From contig NZ_JACIDN010000002.1 of NCBI RefSeq assembly GCF_014196345.1, forward strand, positions 62,001-126,000: a stretch of 64,000 nt of DNA, given 5' to 3'. This stretch comes from Methylobacterium brachythecii. Its GTDB lineage: Bacteria; Pseudomonadota; Alphaproteobacteria; Rhizobiales; Beijerinckiaceae. Below the pieces are notes generated by a model. It had not been told where the DNA came from and did no database searches. It saw only the letters and a list, made by a program, of their open reading frames with translations. Position numbers and translations under genes: made by a program. This document shows, in pieces, positions 42,482 through 52,372 of the stretch; the first letter of the stretch is position 1, and each line of letters begins with the position of its first letter.

Positions 42482-44746
42482 ATGCCCGCTGCGCCCGGAG
42501 GCCCGCGCCTGCTGCTGCGCCGGCTCCGCGAAGCGATGGCGGAACCGGTCAGCGCTCAAGCACGCCTCGACCGCATCGTCGTTCTGATCGCCGCGAACGT
42601 CATCGCCGAGGTCTGCTCGGTCTACGTCCTGCGCGACGACAACACGCTCGAACTGTTCGCCACCGAAGGCCTTAATCGCGATGCCGTCCACATCACGCGG
42701 CTTCGCGCCGATGAGGGCCTCGTCGGCCTGATCGCGAACCAAGCCGAGCCGCTCTCGCTCTCGGACGCCCAATCGCATCCGAACTTCTCGTATCGGCCAG
42801 AGACGGGCGAAGAGATCTACCACGCCTTCCTCGGCGTGCCGCTGCTCCGCGCCGGCAACACGCTCGGGGTGCTCGTCGTCCAGAACAAGACCTACCGCGT
42901 CTATTCCGACGAGGAGATCGAGGCGCTCCAGACCACCGCCATGGTGCTCTCGGAGATGATCGCCTCGGGCGAGTTGCAGGCGCTCGCCCCCGGAGCCGGA
43001 AGCGCCGCCCGCCGGCCGGTCAGCCAGCGCGGCGTGCCGCTCGCGGACGGGATCGGGCTCGGCCACGTGGTGCTGCACGAGCCGCGCATCATCGTGAAGC
43101 GCCTCATCGCCGAGAGCGTCGAACTCGAGGTCGAGCGCCTCGAGGCGGCGATCGAGGATGTCCGCTCGGCCATTGACGAGCTGGTCGAGCGCGGCGACGG
43201 CATCGGCTCGGGCGAATCCCGCGAGGTGCTGGAGACCGTGCGCATGTTCGCGCACGACAAGGGCTGGCTGCGCCGGATGCGCGAGGCCGTGCAATCCGGG
43301 CTCACGGCCGAGGCCGCGGTGGAGCGCGTCCAGTCGGATAACCGCGCGCGGATGCTGCGCCAGTCCGACCCCTATCTGCGCGACCGCCTGCACGACCTCG
43401 ACGACCTCGCCAACCGCCTGCTGCGCCGCCTCGTCGGCCAGGAGGCGGGGAACGGCATCGCAGCGATGCCCGACAACGCGATCCTGGTCGCGCGATCCAT
43501 GGGGCCAGCGGCGCTGCTCGACTACGAGCGGGCGAACCTGCGCGGCGTGGTGCTAGAGGAAGGCGGCCCGACGAGCCACATCGCCATCGTCGCCCGCGCG
43601 CTCGGCATCCCCGCGGTCGGCGAGATCGCCAACGCCACGGCCCTTTGCGACTCGGGCGACGCGATCATCGTCGACGGCGCCGCCGGCGAGATCCAGGTGC
43701 GGCCGACTCCCGAGATCGAGTCGGCCTATGCCGAGCAGGCGCGCCTGCGCGCCCGCCGGCAGGAACAGTACCGAGCGCTCCGCGACGTGCCGGCCTTGAC
43801 CCGCGACAAGGTCAAGATCGGGCTCAACCTGAATGCCGGGCTGCTGATCGACCTCAGCCATCTCGGCGAGACCGGCGCGGAGGGCATCGGCCTGTTCCGC
43901 ACCGAGCTGCAATTCATGGTCGCCCAGCGCATGCCGTCCGCCGCGGAGCAGCAACAGCTCTACGAAGCCGTCTTCGCGGCGACCGGCGACCTGCCGGTCA
44001 CGATCCGCACCCTCGATATCGGCGGCGACAAGATCCTTCCCTACATGCCGGCCCTCGAAGAAGAGAACCCGGCGTTGGGCTGGCGCGCCATCCGCATCGG
44101 CCTCGACCGCCCTGCCCTGCTGCGTGTCCAGCTCCGCGCCCTCCTGAAGGCCGCGGCCGGCCGGCCGCTGAAGATCATGTTCCCGATGGTGGCGACGGTG
44201 GAGGAGTTCACCCGCGCCCGCGGCATCGTCGAGCGCGAGAAGGCGCATCTGCGCCGTCACGGCTACGTGCTGCCGAGCGACTGCAAGCTCGGTGTCATGG
44301 TCGAGGTGCCCTCGCTGCTGTTCCAGATCGACGAGATAGCCCGCGAAGCCGATTTCCTCTCGGTCGGCTCCAACGACCTGATGCAGTTCCTGTTCGCGGT
44401 CGATCGCGATAACCGCCGCGTCGCCGATCGTTTCGACCCGCTCTGCGGTGCCGCCCTGCGCGCCTTCCGGGTGATCGCGGACCGCGCCGAGGTGGTCGGC
44501 TGCCCCGTCACGGTCTGCGGCGAGATCGGCGGACGCCCGCTGGAGACCATGGCGCTGATCGGCCTCGGTTTCCGCAACTTCTCGATGTCGCCGGCCGCCA
44601 TCGGTCCAGTGAAGGCCATGGTGCTGTCGATCGAAGCGGACGAAGTCCGTGCGTTGATCGATACCGAGCTCGCCAAGGCGACCGATGGCGCCTCGCTCCG
44701 CCCCGCTCTTGCCTCCTTCGCCAAGGCGCGAGGCATTCCGGTCTAA
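42482..44746 (+). CDS. ptsP: Phosphoenolpyruvate-protein phosphotransferase PtsP (enzyme I Ntr)
   Basis: 754 residues: GAF domain (residues ~20-160), enzyme-I N domain with the phospho-His in GGPTSHIAIVARALGIP, and a C-terminal PEP-binding TIM barrel (GLFRTELQFM, GSNDLMQFLFAVDRDN, CGEIGG). It phosphorylates NPr in the nitrogen-related phosphotransfer system that regulates potassium, nitrogen and stress. Gene position between lysC and prfA is standard. Confidence 0.96.
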   Translation: MPAAPGGPRLLLRRLREAMAEPVSAQARLDRIVVLIAANVIAEVCSVYVLRDDNTLELFATEGLNRDAVHITRLRADEGLVGLIANQAEPLSLSDAQSHPNFSYRPETGEEIYHAFLGVPLLRAGNTLGVLVVQNKTYRVYSDEEIEALQTTAMVLSEMIASGELQALAPGAGSAARRPVSQRGVPLADGIGLGHVVLHEPRIIVKRLIAESVELEVERLEAAIEDVRSAIDELVERGDGIGSGESREVLETVRMFAHDKGWLRRMREAVQSGLTAEAAVERVQSDNRARMLRQSDPYLRDRLHDLDDLANRLLRRLVGQEAGNGIAAMPDNAILVARSMGPAALLDYERANLRGVVLEEGGPTSHIAIVARALGIPAVGEIANATALCDSGDAIIVDGAAGEIQVRPTPEIESAYAEQARLRARRQEQYRALRDVPALTRDKVKIGLNLNAGLLIDLSHLGETGAEGIGLFRTELQFMVAQRMPSAAEQQQLYEAVFAATGDLPVTIRTLDIGGDKILPYMPALEEENPALGWRAIRIGLDRPALLRVQLRALLKAAAGRPLKIMFPMVATVEEFTRARGIVEREKAHLRRHGYVLPSDCKLGVMVEVPSLLFQIDEIAREADFLSVGSNDLMQFLFAVDRDNRRVADRFDPLCGAALRAFRVIADRAEVVGCPVTVCGEIGGRPLETMALIGLGFRNFSMSPAAIGPVKAMVLSIEADEVRALIDTELAKATDGASLRPALASFAKARGIPV

Positions 44747-44832
44747 ACCTGGGTTGGAATGACGTGCTGGCGCTCGCGCTCCGGGCAGCACTGGGCTAGG
44801 AAGCCCGCTTTCCGAGTGAGCCTCAACAAAAC

Positions 44833-45912
44833 GTGACCCCGATCCCAGCCGAGCGCCTCGACGCCATTCTCGTGCGTCACGACATCATCACCGCACAGCT
44901 ATCGGCCGAGAACACGCCTGCCGACAGTGTCGTGCAGCTCTCGCGCGAGCTGTCGGATCTCGACGGCGTCGTGGCGGCAATTCACGTCTACCGCGCTGCC
45001 CGCGAAAACCTCGCGGGGATCGAGGCGTTGATCGACGAGGGCGATGCCGAGATGCGCGCGCTCGCCGCGGAAGAGAAGCCGGATGCCGAGGAGGCACTCG
45101 AGGGGGCGCATCGCGCGCTGCAGCTCATCCTCCTGCCCAAGGATGCGGCCGACGAGAAGAGCGCCATCCTCGAAATTCGGGCCGGCACCGGCGGCGACGA
45201 AGCCGCGCTCTTCGCCGGCGACCTCTTCCGCATGTACGCGAAATACGCCGAGGCGAAGGGCTGGCGCGTCGAGGTGATTTCGCAGAGCGAGGGCACCATG
45301 GGCGGCTACCGCGAAATCTTCGCGGAGGTGAACGGTCGCGGCGTGTTCTCGCGGCTCAAGTTCGAGAGCGGCGCGCACCGCGTGCAGCGCGTGCCCGACA
45401 CTGAGACGCAGGGGCGCATCCACACCTCCGCCGCCACCGTGGCCGTGCTCCCGGAGGCGGAGGAAGTCGATATCGTCATCAACGATGCCGACCTGAAGAT
45501 CGATACGATGCGCTCGCAGGGTGCCGGCGGTCAGCACGTCAACAAAACGGAATCGGCGATCCGCGTGACGCACATGCCCTCGGGGATCGTGGTGTTCGTC
45601 CAGGAGGAGCGCTCGCAGCACAAGAACCGCGCTCGGGCGATGTCCCTGCTGCGGGCCAAGCTGTTCGATGCGGAGCGCACGGCGAAGGATTCGGCGCGCG
45701 CCGCCGACCGGAAGGCGCAGGTCGGGTCGGGCGACCGCTCGGAGCGCATCCGTACCTACAACTTCCCGCAGGCCCGGGTGACCGACCACCGCATCAACCT
45801 CACGCTCTACAAGCTCGAAGAGGTCATGGCCGGCACGGCCCTCGACGAGGTGATCGACGCCCTCGTGACCGAGCACCAGGCCGAGCTACTCGCCGCCGAG
45901 GGCATGGCGTGA
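44833..45912 (+). CDS. prfA: Peptide chain release factor 1
   Basis: 359 residues, recognising UAA/UAG. GGQ motif in [18 protein letters not shown]; anticodon-like loop with PxT in [18 protein letters not shown]. The start is GTG 44833 ([10 protein letters not shown]), without a strong ribosome-binding site. GGQ Gln is the target of the PrmC methyltransferase encoded next. Confidence 0.96.
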   Translation: MTPIPAERLDAILVRHDIITAQLSAENTPADSVVQLSRELSDLDGVVAAIHVYRAARENLAGIEALIDEGDAEMRALAAEEKPDAEEALEGAHRALQLILLPKDAADEKSAILEIRAGTGGDEAALFAGDLFRMYAKYAEAKGWRVEVISQSEGTMGGYREIFAEVNGRGVFSRLKFESGAHRVQRVPDTETQGRIHTSAATVAVLPEAEEVDIVINDADLKIDTMRSQGAGGQHVNKTESAIRVTHMPSGIVVFVQEERSQHKNRARAMSLLRAKLFDAERTAKDSARAADRKAQVGSGDRSERIRTYNFPQARVTDHRINLTLYKLEEVMAGTALDEVIDALVTEHQAELLAAEGMA

Positions 45913-45925
45913 GGGGCGCCCAAAG

Positions 45926-46017
45926 CCGTCATTGCGAGCGCAGCGAAGAAATCCAGGGCCAACGCGCCGACGTCGCGGGTGTGGCTCTGGATTGCTTCGT
46001 TGCGCTCGCAATGATGG
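45926..46017. repeat. Dispersed palindromic element, copy 3
   Basis: Begins CCGTCATTGCGAGCG and ends CGCTCGCAATGATGG, with AAATCCAGGGCC and GGCTCTGGATT inside. A third copy of the family at 9002-9097 and 40121-40214. It occupies almost the whole gap between prfA and prmC. Confidence 0.85.
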
Positions 46018-46040
46018 GGTGAGCGGCGAACTCGCGGGCC

Positions 46041-46949
46041 ATGGCAGTCGCCTTGGAGCCGAGCCTGTCCCGGGCCGAGGCCCGACTGCGGATCGCGGCG
46101 GCGTTGGAGCGAGCCGGGATCGCCGAGGCGCGCGGCGATGCCCGCTTCCTTCTGCTCCAGCTCCTCGGTCTGACACAGACCGATCTAGCGCTGCGCGGCA
46201 ACGAGCCGATCGGCCCGGCCGGAGCCGAAGCCCTGGCCGATGCGCTTCGGCAGCGCCTCACGGGCGTGCCCGTGGCGCGCATTCTCGGCGAATGGGAGTT
46301 TCGCGGCCTAACCTTCGCGCTCTCACCCGAGACACTGGTGCCCCGGCCCGACACCGAGACCCTGGTCGAGACCGCGCTCCACCTCGTTCGGAACCCCGCG
46401 CCGAGAATCCTCGATCTCGGCACCGGCTCGGGCTGCATCCTGGTTGCGCTGCTCGACGTCTTACCCGGCGCCCGCGGCATCGGACTGGACCGATCGGCGG
46501 ACGCGCTCTCGACGGCTCGCGGCAATGCCATCCGCAACGGCGTCGGCAACCGCAGCGCATTCGTGCAGGGCGATTGGTGCGCAGCTGTTGGCGGCCCCTT
46601 CGATCTGATCGTCTCCAACCCTCCTTACATCGCGAGCGGCGTCATCCCGACGCTGGTCGAGGAGGTGCGCGAGCACGACCCCATAGCGGCGCTCGATGGC
46701 GGGCAAGATGGGCTCGACGCCTATCGGGCGATCATCCGTGCCGTCACCGAACGGCCGGCCCTCCTCGCGGCAGGCGGCGCCTTGGCCTTCGAGATCGGCT
46801 ACGACCAAGCCGAGCCCGTCTCGGATCTGGGGCGGCAGGTGGGCCTGACTGTCGAGGCCATCACGCGCGATCTCGCGGGCCATCCGAGGGTCGTCACGCT
46901 TCGGCCATCCTTCGGTGTGACACCTACCGACAACAAAGTCGTTCAATAA
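46041..46949 (+). CDS. prmC: Release factor glutamine methyltransferase PrmC
   Basis: 302 residues. N-terminal helical domain, then SAM motif ILDLGTGSGCILVALL and the catalytic NPPY motif (SNPPYIASG). Methylates the GGQ glutamine of release factors. ATG 46041 lies just after the palindromic element. Confidence 0.94.
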   Translation: MAVALEPSLSRAEARLRIAAALERAGIAEARGDARFLLLQLLGLTQTDLALRGNEPIGPAGAEALADALRQRLTGVPVARILGEWEFRGLTFALSPETLVPRPDTETLVETALHLVRNPAPRILDLGTGSGCILVALLDVLPGARGIGLDRSADALSTARGNAIRNGVGNRSAFVQGDWCAAVGGPFDLIVSNPPYIASGVIPTLVEEVREHDPIAALDGGQDGLDAYRAIIRAVTERPALLAAGGALAFEIGYDQAEPVSDLGRQVGLTVEAITRDLAGHPRVVTLRPSFGVTPTDNKVVQ

Positions 46950-47361
46950 TTGCAACGACATGAAAAAGTGCTTGTTGCGGAGGCCGTCAGCCACTACGTT
47001 CGGGCTGTAGATCGTGGACGGCCCAGAAGATGGGTCACGGTAGGATCGAGATCGATCAGCACCGTCTCCGGTTCGGACGATCGCCCCACCATCGCGCGAA
47101 CGCACACCCGGCATCACTGCCAAGGCTGCCGCCAAGCGTGATGGACTTGAACCTGACAGTCGAAGGTCATTCCGAGGGCACGCCCGAAGGCGAGCGCGGG
47201 GACCGGACGAGACGACGGCACGCACGACGTGAAAGATCACGGATCGACCGGCGACACATCCCGCGGCGAGCATTGGGCTCGGTGGCGGAGCGTCCGGGCA
47301 AGCCGCTGATCGACCCTGTCAGAGATCATTTCTGTTACGAGCGAAAGGTCAATCGAGGCCG
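46950..47361. other. Intergenic region before the DUF4167 gene
   Basis: About 410 bases. Open frames here are poor and Arg-rich, unlike neighbours. A possible promoter TTGTTG-N17-TACGTT begins near 46974, preceded by C as in alphaproteobacterial CTTG promoters; confidence is low. No terminator seen. Confidence 0.35.
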
Positions 47362-48525
47362 ATGAGACCAAACCAGAACAGACGGATGCGCGGTCGCAAC
47401 CGGCCGAAGGGTCCCAATCCTTTGACCCGGTCGTACGAGTCCAACGGCCCCGACGTCAAAATCCGCGGCACCGCGCAGCACATTGCCGACAAGTACGCCC
47501 AGCTCGCGCGTGACGCGCTAGCGAGCGGCGACCCCGTCGCTGCGGAAAACTACTTCCAGCACGGCGAGCATTATTTCCGCATCATCACCGGTGCCCAGGA
47601 GCCGAACCGGCCTCAGGCGAGCCAGGGCTACGCCCGCAACGGCTTCGACGACGAGGACGAGGGCGACGAGGACGTGCAGGGCCAGAACGGCGCCGACCAG
47701 GGCCGTCAGGGCTATGGCGCCGACGAGTACGGCGATCCCGGCCAGCAGCCCCAGCCCTACGAGCGCCAGGATTACGAGCCGCGTCAGCAGCACCGCGGCA
47801 GCGATCGCCAGGATCGCGGCCAGGATCGCAACGATCGCCCGCAGCGCTTCCAGAACCGCAACGATCGGAATGATCGTCCGCAGCGCTTCGACAACAATCG
47901 CCAGGACTACAATCGCGGCGACTACCGCCAGGAACAGCCCCGGCAGGAGCAGCCGCGCCAGGATTACGGCCGGAACGACCAGGGCCGTCCCGAGCAGGGT
48001 CGCCAGGATTACGGTCGTCAGGAGTATACCCGGCAGGACGCGCCGCGGAACGACCAGTTCAACCAGGATCAACCGCGCTACGAGAACGGCCGCGGCAACT
48101 ACAACCGCCAGGACGGCGGCCGCCCCGAACGCAATCGCCAAGATGCGGGGCGCCAGGATGCAGGGCGCCAGGACGGACGTCAGGACGCGCCGCGTCAGGA
48201 GCAGAGCCGCGACGAGGCTCCGCCGCCCCGGAACGAGTCGCCGCGCCGCGAGCGTCACCGCGACGAAAGCCATCGCCCGGCCGCAGACGAGACGTCGGCT
48301 CTGCCCGCGTTCCTGATGACGGCGACGCGCAACCCTGCACCGGCTCCCGAGCCGACGGCCGAACCGACACGCTCTGCGCCGGAGCCCGTCGCGGCACCCC
48401 AGCACGAGGCGGTCTCGGATGAGGCGGCTCCCGCGCCGAAGCCCCGTCGCCGCCGGACGCGTTACAAGGCCGGCGAAGAGGGCGCAGCGCCCGAGAAGCC
48501 CGAAGTGGCCGACGCAGGCGAGTGA
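47362..48525 (+). CDS. DUF4167 protein with long low-complexity tail
   Basis: 387 residues. The N-terminal 80 residues are the conserved DUF4167 domain (NRRMRGRNR, KIRGTAQHIADKYAQLARDALASGDPVAAENYFQHGEHYFRII). The rest, to about residue 310, is extremely rich in Arg, Gln, Asp, Asn and Tyr (repeats of RQDYGR and DRNDRPQ type), then a Pro/Ala-rich segment and a basic end (PKPRRRRTRYK). The composition suggests RNA binding or condensate formation; function unknown. Typical neighbour of prmC in alphaproteobacteria. Confidence 0.9.
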   Translation: MRPNQNRRMRGRNRPKGPNPLTRSYESNGPDVKIRGTAQHIADKYAQLARDALASGDPVAAENYFQHGEHYFRIITGAQEPNRPQASQGYARNGFDDEDEGDEDVQGQNGADQGRQGYGADEYGDPGQQPQPYERQDYEPRQQHRGSDRQDRGQDRNDRPQRFQNRNDRNDRPQRFDNNRQDYNRGDYRQEQPRQEQPRQDYGRNDQGRPEQGRQDYGRQEYTRQDAPRNDQFNQDQPRYENGRGNYNRQDGGRPERNRQDAGRQDAGRQDGRQDAPRQEQSRDEAPPPRNESPRRERHRDESHRPAADETSALPAFLMTATRNPAPAPEPTAEPTRSAPEPVAAPQHEAVSDEAAPAPKPRRRRTRYKAGEEGAAPEKPEVADAGE

Positions 48526-48547
48526 TCGCCAACTCCCGACCGATGAC

Positions 48548-48578
48548 AAAAGAGCCGCCCTCGCTGGGCGGCTCTTTT
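48548..48578. terminator. Bidirectional terminator between DUF4167 and flgL genes
   Basis: AGAGCCGCCC (48551-48560) and GGGCGGCTCT (48566-48575) make a perfect 10-base stem with loop TCGCT. T-runs flank on both strands (TTTT on plus at 48575-48578; AAAA at 48548-48551 on plus). Confidence 0.88.
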
Positions 48579-48604
48579 CGTTTCGGGCAATGCGGGCCGC
48601 GCGA

Positions 48605-50401
48605 CTACGAGAGGTAGTTCACCAGCGAGAGCTTCGAGAGCATAGAGGTGACCTGGTAGCTGGCCTGGAGCTGGGTCTGCAGCGTCATGAGCTTGGCCGC
48701 CACCTCCTCGGTCGAGACCTGCTCGACGCCTTGGATCGAATCCAGCAGCGTGTTCTTGGTCGATTGCGCCTGCGTCTTGGCGTCGGCCATGGTGCTCGAC
48801 GCGATCCCGAACTCGCCCACCATGTCGGCGACGCTGGTCTTGGTGTCGCCCGGCTCCACCAGCCCCTGTACCCGGCTGGCCGTCGCCTGGTAGCGTGCCG
48901 CGTCCTGCGTCCCCGTCGCATCCGTGAAGCTGTCAGCGGCAAGCACCGCGAAGCCGGCGAGCGTATCGCGCAAGGGCTGCTCGTTCGCCCTCGCGCCGAT
49001 GGCGACGGTGCGGTCGGCACCGATCTGAACGCTGGTCGTGGCACGCGGATCGGTGGCCGCGTCGTCGCCCGTGTACCAGATCACCGTGCTCTTGCTGGCG
49101 GTCTCCGCATAGCCGTTGCCGTCCGCGGAGACGCGGCGCGGAGCGAGGCCGGCCGAGGATGAGCCGTCGAAGAAATTGTCGGCGGCGCGCACGGCGGAAC
49201 TCGCCGAGAGCGCCGTCTTGCCAGTCTGTTGAAGCGCATTCGACAGCGCGGCCGAGACGTTTGCGGCGGTCTGTGCGGGCGTCGCACCGATGGTGAAGCT
49301 GCTCGTCGAGGTCGGGTCCGCCGTTGCGGCGGCAGTGAGGGTGATGCTTTGGGTCGTGCCGTCGCGCAGGCCTACCGTCAGAGTGATCGTATCACCGGCA
49401 GCCGGAGTGCCTGCCGAGAGCTGCAGCGAAGCGGGGCTGCCACCTGAGAAGGCGGCCGACACGCCGGGCGGGCTGGCGCTCTGCACGCTGGCGATCGATG
49501 CGCCGCCGAGAAGCGTCTTCAGGTTCGCGGCCGTGTCGGCCGGGGTCGCACCGATGGCGAAGCTGTCCGTCGAACCGGCCGCGACGCTGCTTCTCGCCGT
49601 CAGGTCGAGGATCTTCTGGCTTCCATCGGGCTGCAGCACGGCCACGCGCACGCGGTCGCCATCGCTCGGTTGACTGGCAAAGGACAGGTCGACCGCCGCC
49701 GCGGTGCCGGGGGTGAGGTTTGCCGCGATGCCGCTGGTGTTCGAGCTCGTGGCGGAGAGCAGCGAGAAACCGAAATTCGCCCGCGCCTCGGCGTTGGCAT
49801 CTTCGGTGAGGCTCACCGTCGTGCCGCTCTGCGTCTGGGTCAGCCGGCCATTGTTGCCGGGGCCGAGGTCCGCTTTCCGCTGTTCGGCGATCAGATCCTT
49901 CAGGCCTGCAAGCCCGGAAAGGGAGTCGCCATTCAACATGAGGTCCGACGACACCACCGGCGGCTTGTCGGTCGTGCGTCCGCCGAAGATGTATTTGCCG
50001 GCCGCACTCTGGTTGAGCGCGTCGATCGCGCCGTCGAGACCCGACTTGGCCAGCGCCACGCTGGTGGTGATGCCGGTGCTGGTGCTCGACTGCAGATTGG
50101 TAGTCAGGCTGGTGCCCAGGGTGTCGGCGAGCTTCTTGACCTGCGTCAGGCTGGTCGCGGCCAGGTTCACCTGCGTCGACCCGCCGTTGATCGAGGCGAC
50201 GTAACCGTCGAGCGCGCTGATCGTGGCATGCGCGCTGAGGCTGGCCGTGCGGGCCGAGCCGAGGCCCCCATAGGTGTCGGCGACCCGGCCGGTGGAGAGC
50301 TGGTTCGTCAGCCCGTCGAGGCGGCTCTTGAGCGTGAGCAGGCTGGCGGCGGTGCGGTCGGCGGCGTAGCTGCCGGCTGCGAAGGAGTTGATCGTCGTCA
50401 T
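48605..50401 (-). CDS. flgL: Flagellar hook-associated protein FlgL, extended
   Basis: 598 residues, about twice the usual length. The N-terminal (NQLSTGRVADTYGGLGSARTASL) and C-terminal (TLQTQLQASYQVTSMLSKLSLVNYL) helices that form the filament-junction coil are intact. Between them, repeated units occur at residues ~240-300 and ~331-392, each ending in F-x-IGATPA-x-TAANxxxxL; the pattern matches flagellar hook IN motifs. FlgL joins the hook to the filament through FlgK. Eleven bases after flgK. Confidence 0.92.
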   Translation of the reverse strand: MTTINSFAAGSYAADRTAASLLTLKSRLDGLTNQLSTGRVADTYGGLGSARTASLSAHATISALDGYVASINGGSTQVNLAATSLTQVKKLADTLGTSLTTNLQSSTSTGITTSVALAKSGLDGAIDALNQSAAGKYIFGGRTTDKPPVVSSDLMLNGDSLSGLAGLKDLIAEQRKADLGPGNNGRLTQTQSGTTVSLTEDANAEARANFGFSLLSATSSNTSGIAANLTPGTAAAVDLSFASQPSDGDRVRVAVLQPDGSQKILDLTARSSVAAGSTDSFAIGATPADTAANLKTLLGGASIASVQSASPPGVSAAFSGGSPASLQLSAGTPAAGDTITLTVGLRDGTTQSITLTAAATADPTSTSSFTIGATPAQTAANVSAALSNALQQTGKTALSASSAVRAADNFFDGSSSAGLAPRRVSADGNGYAETASKSTVIWYTGDDAATDPRATTSVQIGADRTVAIGARANEQPLRDTLAGFAVLAADSFTDATGTQDAARYQATASRVQGLVEPGDTKTSVADMVGEFGIASSTMADAKTQAQSTKNTLLDSIQGVEQVSTEEVAAKLMTLQTQLQASYQVTSMLSKLSLVNYLS

Positions 50402-50412
50402 GGCGCGCCCCG

Positions 50413-52281
50413 TCAGATGCGCAGCAGCGCGTCGAGCATGTCGCGGGCGGCGGTGAGCACGCGCGCGTTGGCGGTGTAGGCGGTCTGAAGCTCGATGAGC
50501 TTCGACATCTCCTCGTCGATGTTCACGCCGGACTGGCTCGAGAACCGGCCCTGTGCCGTGGCGAGCGCGATGCCCTGGCCCTCGTCGAGATCCTGGGCGG
50601 AGGCCGCCGCCGCGCCCTGGGAGGCGATGACCGAACGGGCGAACCCGCTCACACTCGACGTCGTAGGCGCGTTGACGCCGCCGATTCCGCTCGCCGCCGA
50701 GAAGGTCCGCTGCGTGGTGTTCAGTGCGTTGTAGAGCGCCTGCGGCCGCGAGGAATCGCTGACCTCGGTGGAGGTCTGCGTCACCAGCATCGCGGTGTTG
50801 GTGACGACGGCCGGGTTGACGGCGATCCGCTGCGCGAAGCCGGTGAGTTGCGATCCGCCGTCGAACGAGCCGGTATAGAGCCCGTTCTTGTTGCCGGAAT
50901 CGACGAAGAGCGCGAGCTGCGTGCCGGTGCCCTTGTCGGTCGGCGAGGCCGGCTGGGTCACGCTGGCATTGGCCGCGAGCAGGGTCGGTGTGCCGTTCGA
51001 GAGGATGCGCACCGTGCCCGAGGGTCCGCTCGCGCTCACGTCGTAGCTCGAACCGAGCTTGGCTGAGATCGCGGAGGCGATGTCGGAGGCACTGGGCGTC
51101 GCGGGCGGCGCCGGGATGGTGAACGGAACGACCGTCGCGTTGGGGTCGTCCGTCAGGGACGCATCGGGACTGGCCGGCGGCGTCGTGTAGGACGGCATCA
51201 GGATCAGGTTGCGCGTCCCCGAGCCGTCCTTAACGGTCAGGGTGATCGCATTGCCCGCCTTGAGATTCGACAGGTCGATGTCGAAGCCGGACTTTCCGCC
51301 CGCGGTCACGGCCGTGCCGACCGCCTGATTGTCCGACATCGAGCGCGACAGGCCGGCGGCGAGGTCGTCGAGCTGGCGCTGCGCCTGCGGCAGCACCGTG
51401 TCGCGCATCTCAAGCTCGGCCGCGATCGAGCCGGACCGAATCGCTCCGGCCGCGACGAGGTCGATCGTGGCGCCGCCGGGCGTCTTCGCCGTGATCGTGC
51501 CGACGCCGCGCTTCGAGGGATCGGTCGAGTACTGCGAGTCCGGCGAGAGCGTGCCGCGGGAATCGAAGGACAGGACGGTCGGATTGCCGCGGTCGACGAG
51601 GGTGACGCCCGTCGTGGTGATCAGCGAGACGGTGCCGTCGGATTGCGGGACGCTCTGAACGTCCATCAGCGCGGAGAGCGAGTTGACCGCCTGGTCGCGC
51701 TGGTCGAGCAGGTCGGCCTTGTTGGCGCCGTCGCTCGCCTGCGACACACGGGTGTTGAGGTCGGCGATCGACTTCAGCAGCCGGTTCGCCTGCGTGGTGT
51801 CCTGCGAGAGCTGCGACTCCATCGCGCTGCGCAGATCCTGCACGCTTCCCGCGATCCCACCGATCTGGGAGGCGAGGCTCGATGCGCTCGTCACCACGGC
51901 CGAGCGGGCCGCGGCCGAGGTCGGATCGGAGGCCAGGGTCTGCAGGGCCGAGGAGAAGCCGTTGACCAGGCCATCGAGCGAGGTCGAGGAGCCGGGGGTG
52001 CCGTAGAGCTTGTCGATCTGCGAGAGAACGCTCGACAGCACCGTCGTGTAACCGGCGCCGGAGGTCTCAAGCCGGAGTTGCTTCAGCGCGGCCGCGTCGA
52101 GGCTCCGGTTGATCGTGCCGCTCGCCACGCCGGAATTGCCCGGTCCCGTCGTGACGGGATCGAGCGTACGGCGGACGTAGCCCACCGTGCCGGCATTGGC
52201 GATGTTCTGGGAAACGATCCCGAGCTGCGCCTGCGTCAGCTTGAGACCGGCCGTCGACGTGTTCAGGGCATTGAGGGACAC
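50413..52281 (-). CDS. flgK: Flagellar hook-associated protein FlgK
   Basis: 622 residues. N-terminal motif LTQAQLGIVSQNIANAGTVGYVRR is the conserved hook-family helix; the C-terminus (SSQSGVNIDEEMSKLIELQTAYTANARVLTAARDMLDALLRI) is diagnostic for FlgK. The middle contains an IN-motif-like segment. GTG start at 52281 with AGGAGG 7 bases upstream. Middle gene of flgE-flgK-flgL. Confidence 0.94.
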   Translation of the reverse strand: MSLNALNTSTAGLKLTQAQLGIVSQNIANAGTVGYVRRTLDPVTTGPGNSGVASGTINRSLDAAALKQLRLETSGAGYTTVLSSVLSQIDKLYGTPGSSTSLDGLVNGFSSALQTLASDPTSAAARSAVVTSASSLASQIGGIAGSVQDLRSAMESQLSQDTTQANRLLKSIADLNTRVSQASDGANKADLLDQRDQAVNSLSALMDVQSVPQSDGTVSLITTTGVTLVDRGNPTVLSFDSRGTLSPDSQYSTDPSKRGVGTITAKTPGGATIDLVAAGAIRSGSIAAELEMRDTVLPQAQRQLDDLAAGLSRSMSDNQAVGTAVTAGGKSGFDIDLSNLKAGNAITLTVKDGSGTRNLILMPSYTTPPASPDASLTDDPNATVVPFTIPAPPATPSASDIASAISAKLGSSYDVSASGPSGTVRILSNGTPTLLAANASVTQPASPTDKGTGTQLALFVDSGNKNGLYTGSFDGGSQLTGFAQRIAVNPAVVTNTAMLVTQTSTEVSDSSRPQALYNALNTTQRTFSAASGIGGVNAPTTSSVSGFARSVIASQGAAAASAQDLDEGQGIALATAQGRFSSQSGVNIDEEMSKLIELQTAYTANARVLTAARDMLDALLRI

Positions 52282-52372
52282 CTGACACCTCCTCTCGAAC
52301 GGGCTGCGACGCGCCCGGCAGATCGTTTCGTTTCGGAGCGCGTCATCAGACCGATGCCAATCTCAGCCTCGT

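Noticed and set aside
43553..44791. 412-codon minus-strand frame opposite ptsP
   Set aside because: Shadow of ptsP with no domain or ribosome-binding site.
47030..47365. Open frame between prmC and DUF4167
   Set aside because: Arg-rich, overlaps the DUF4167 start and shows no motif.
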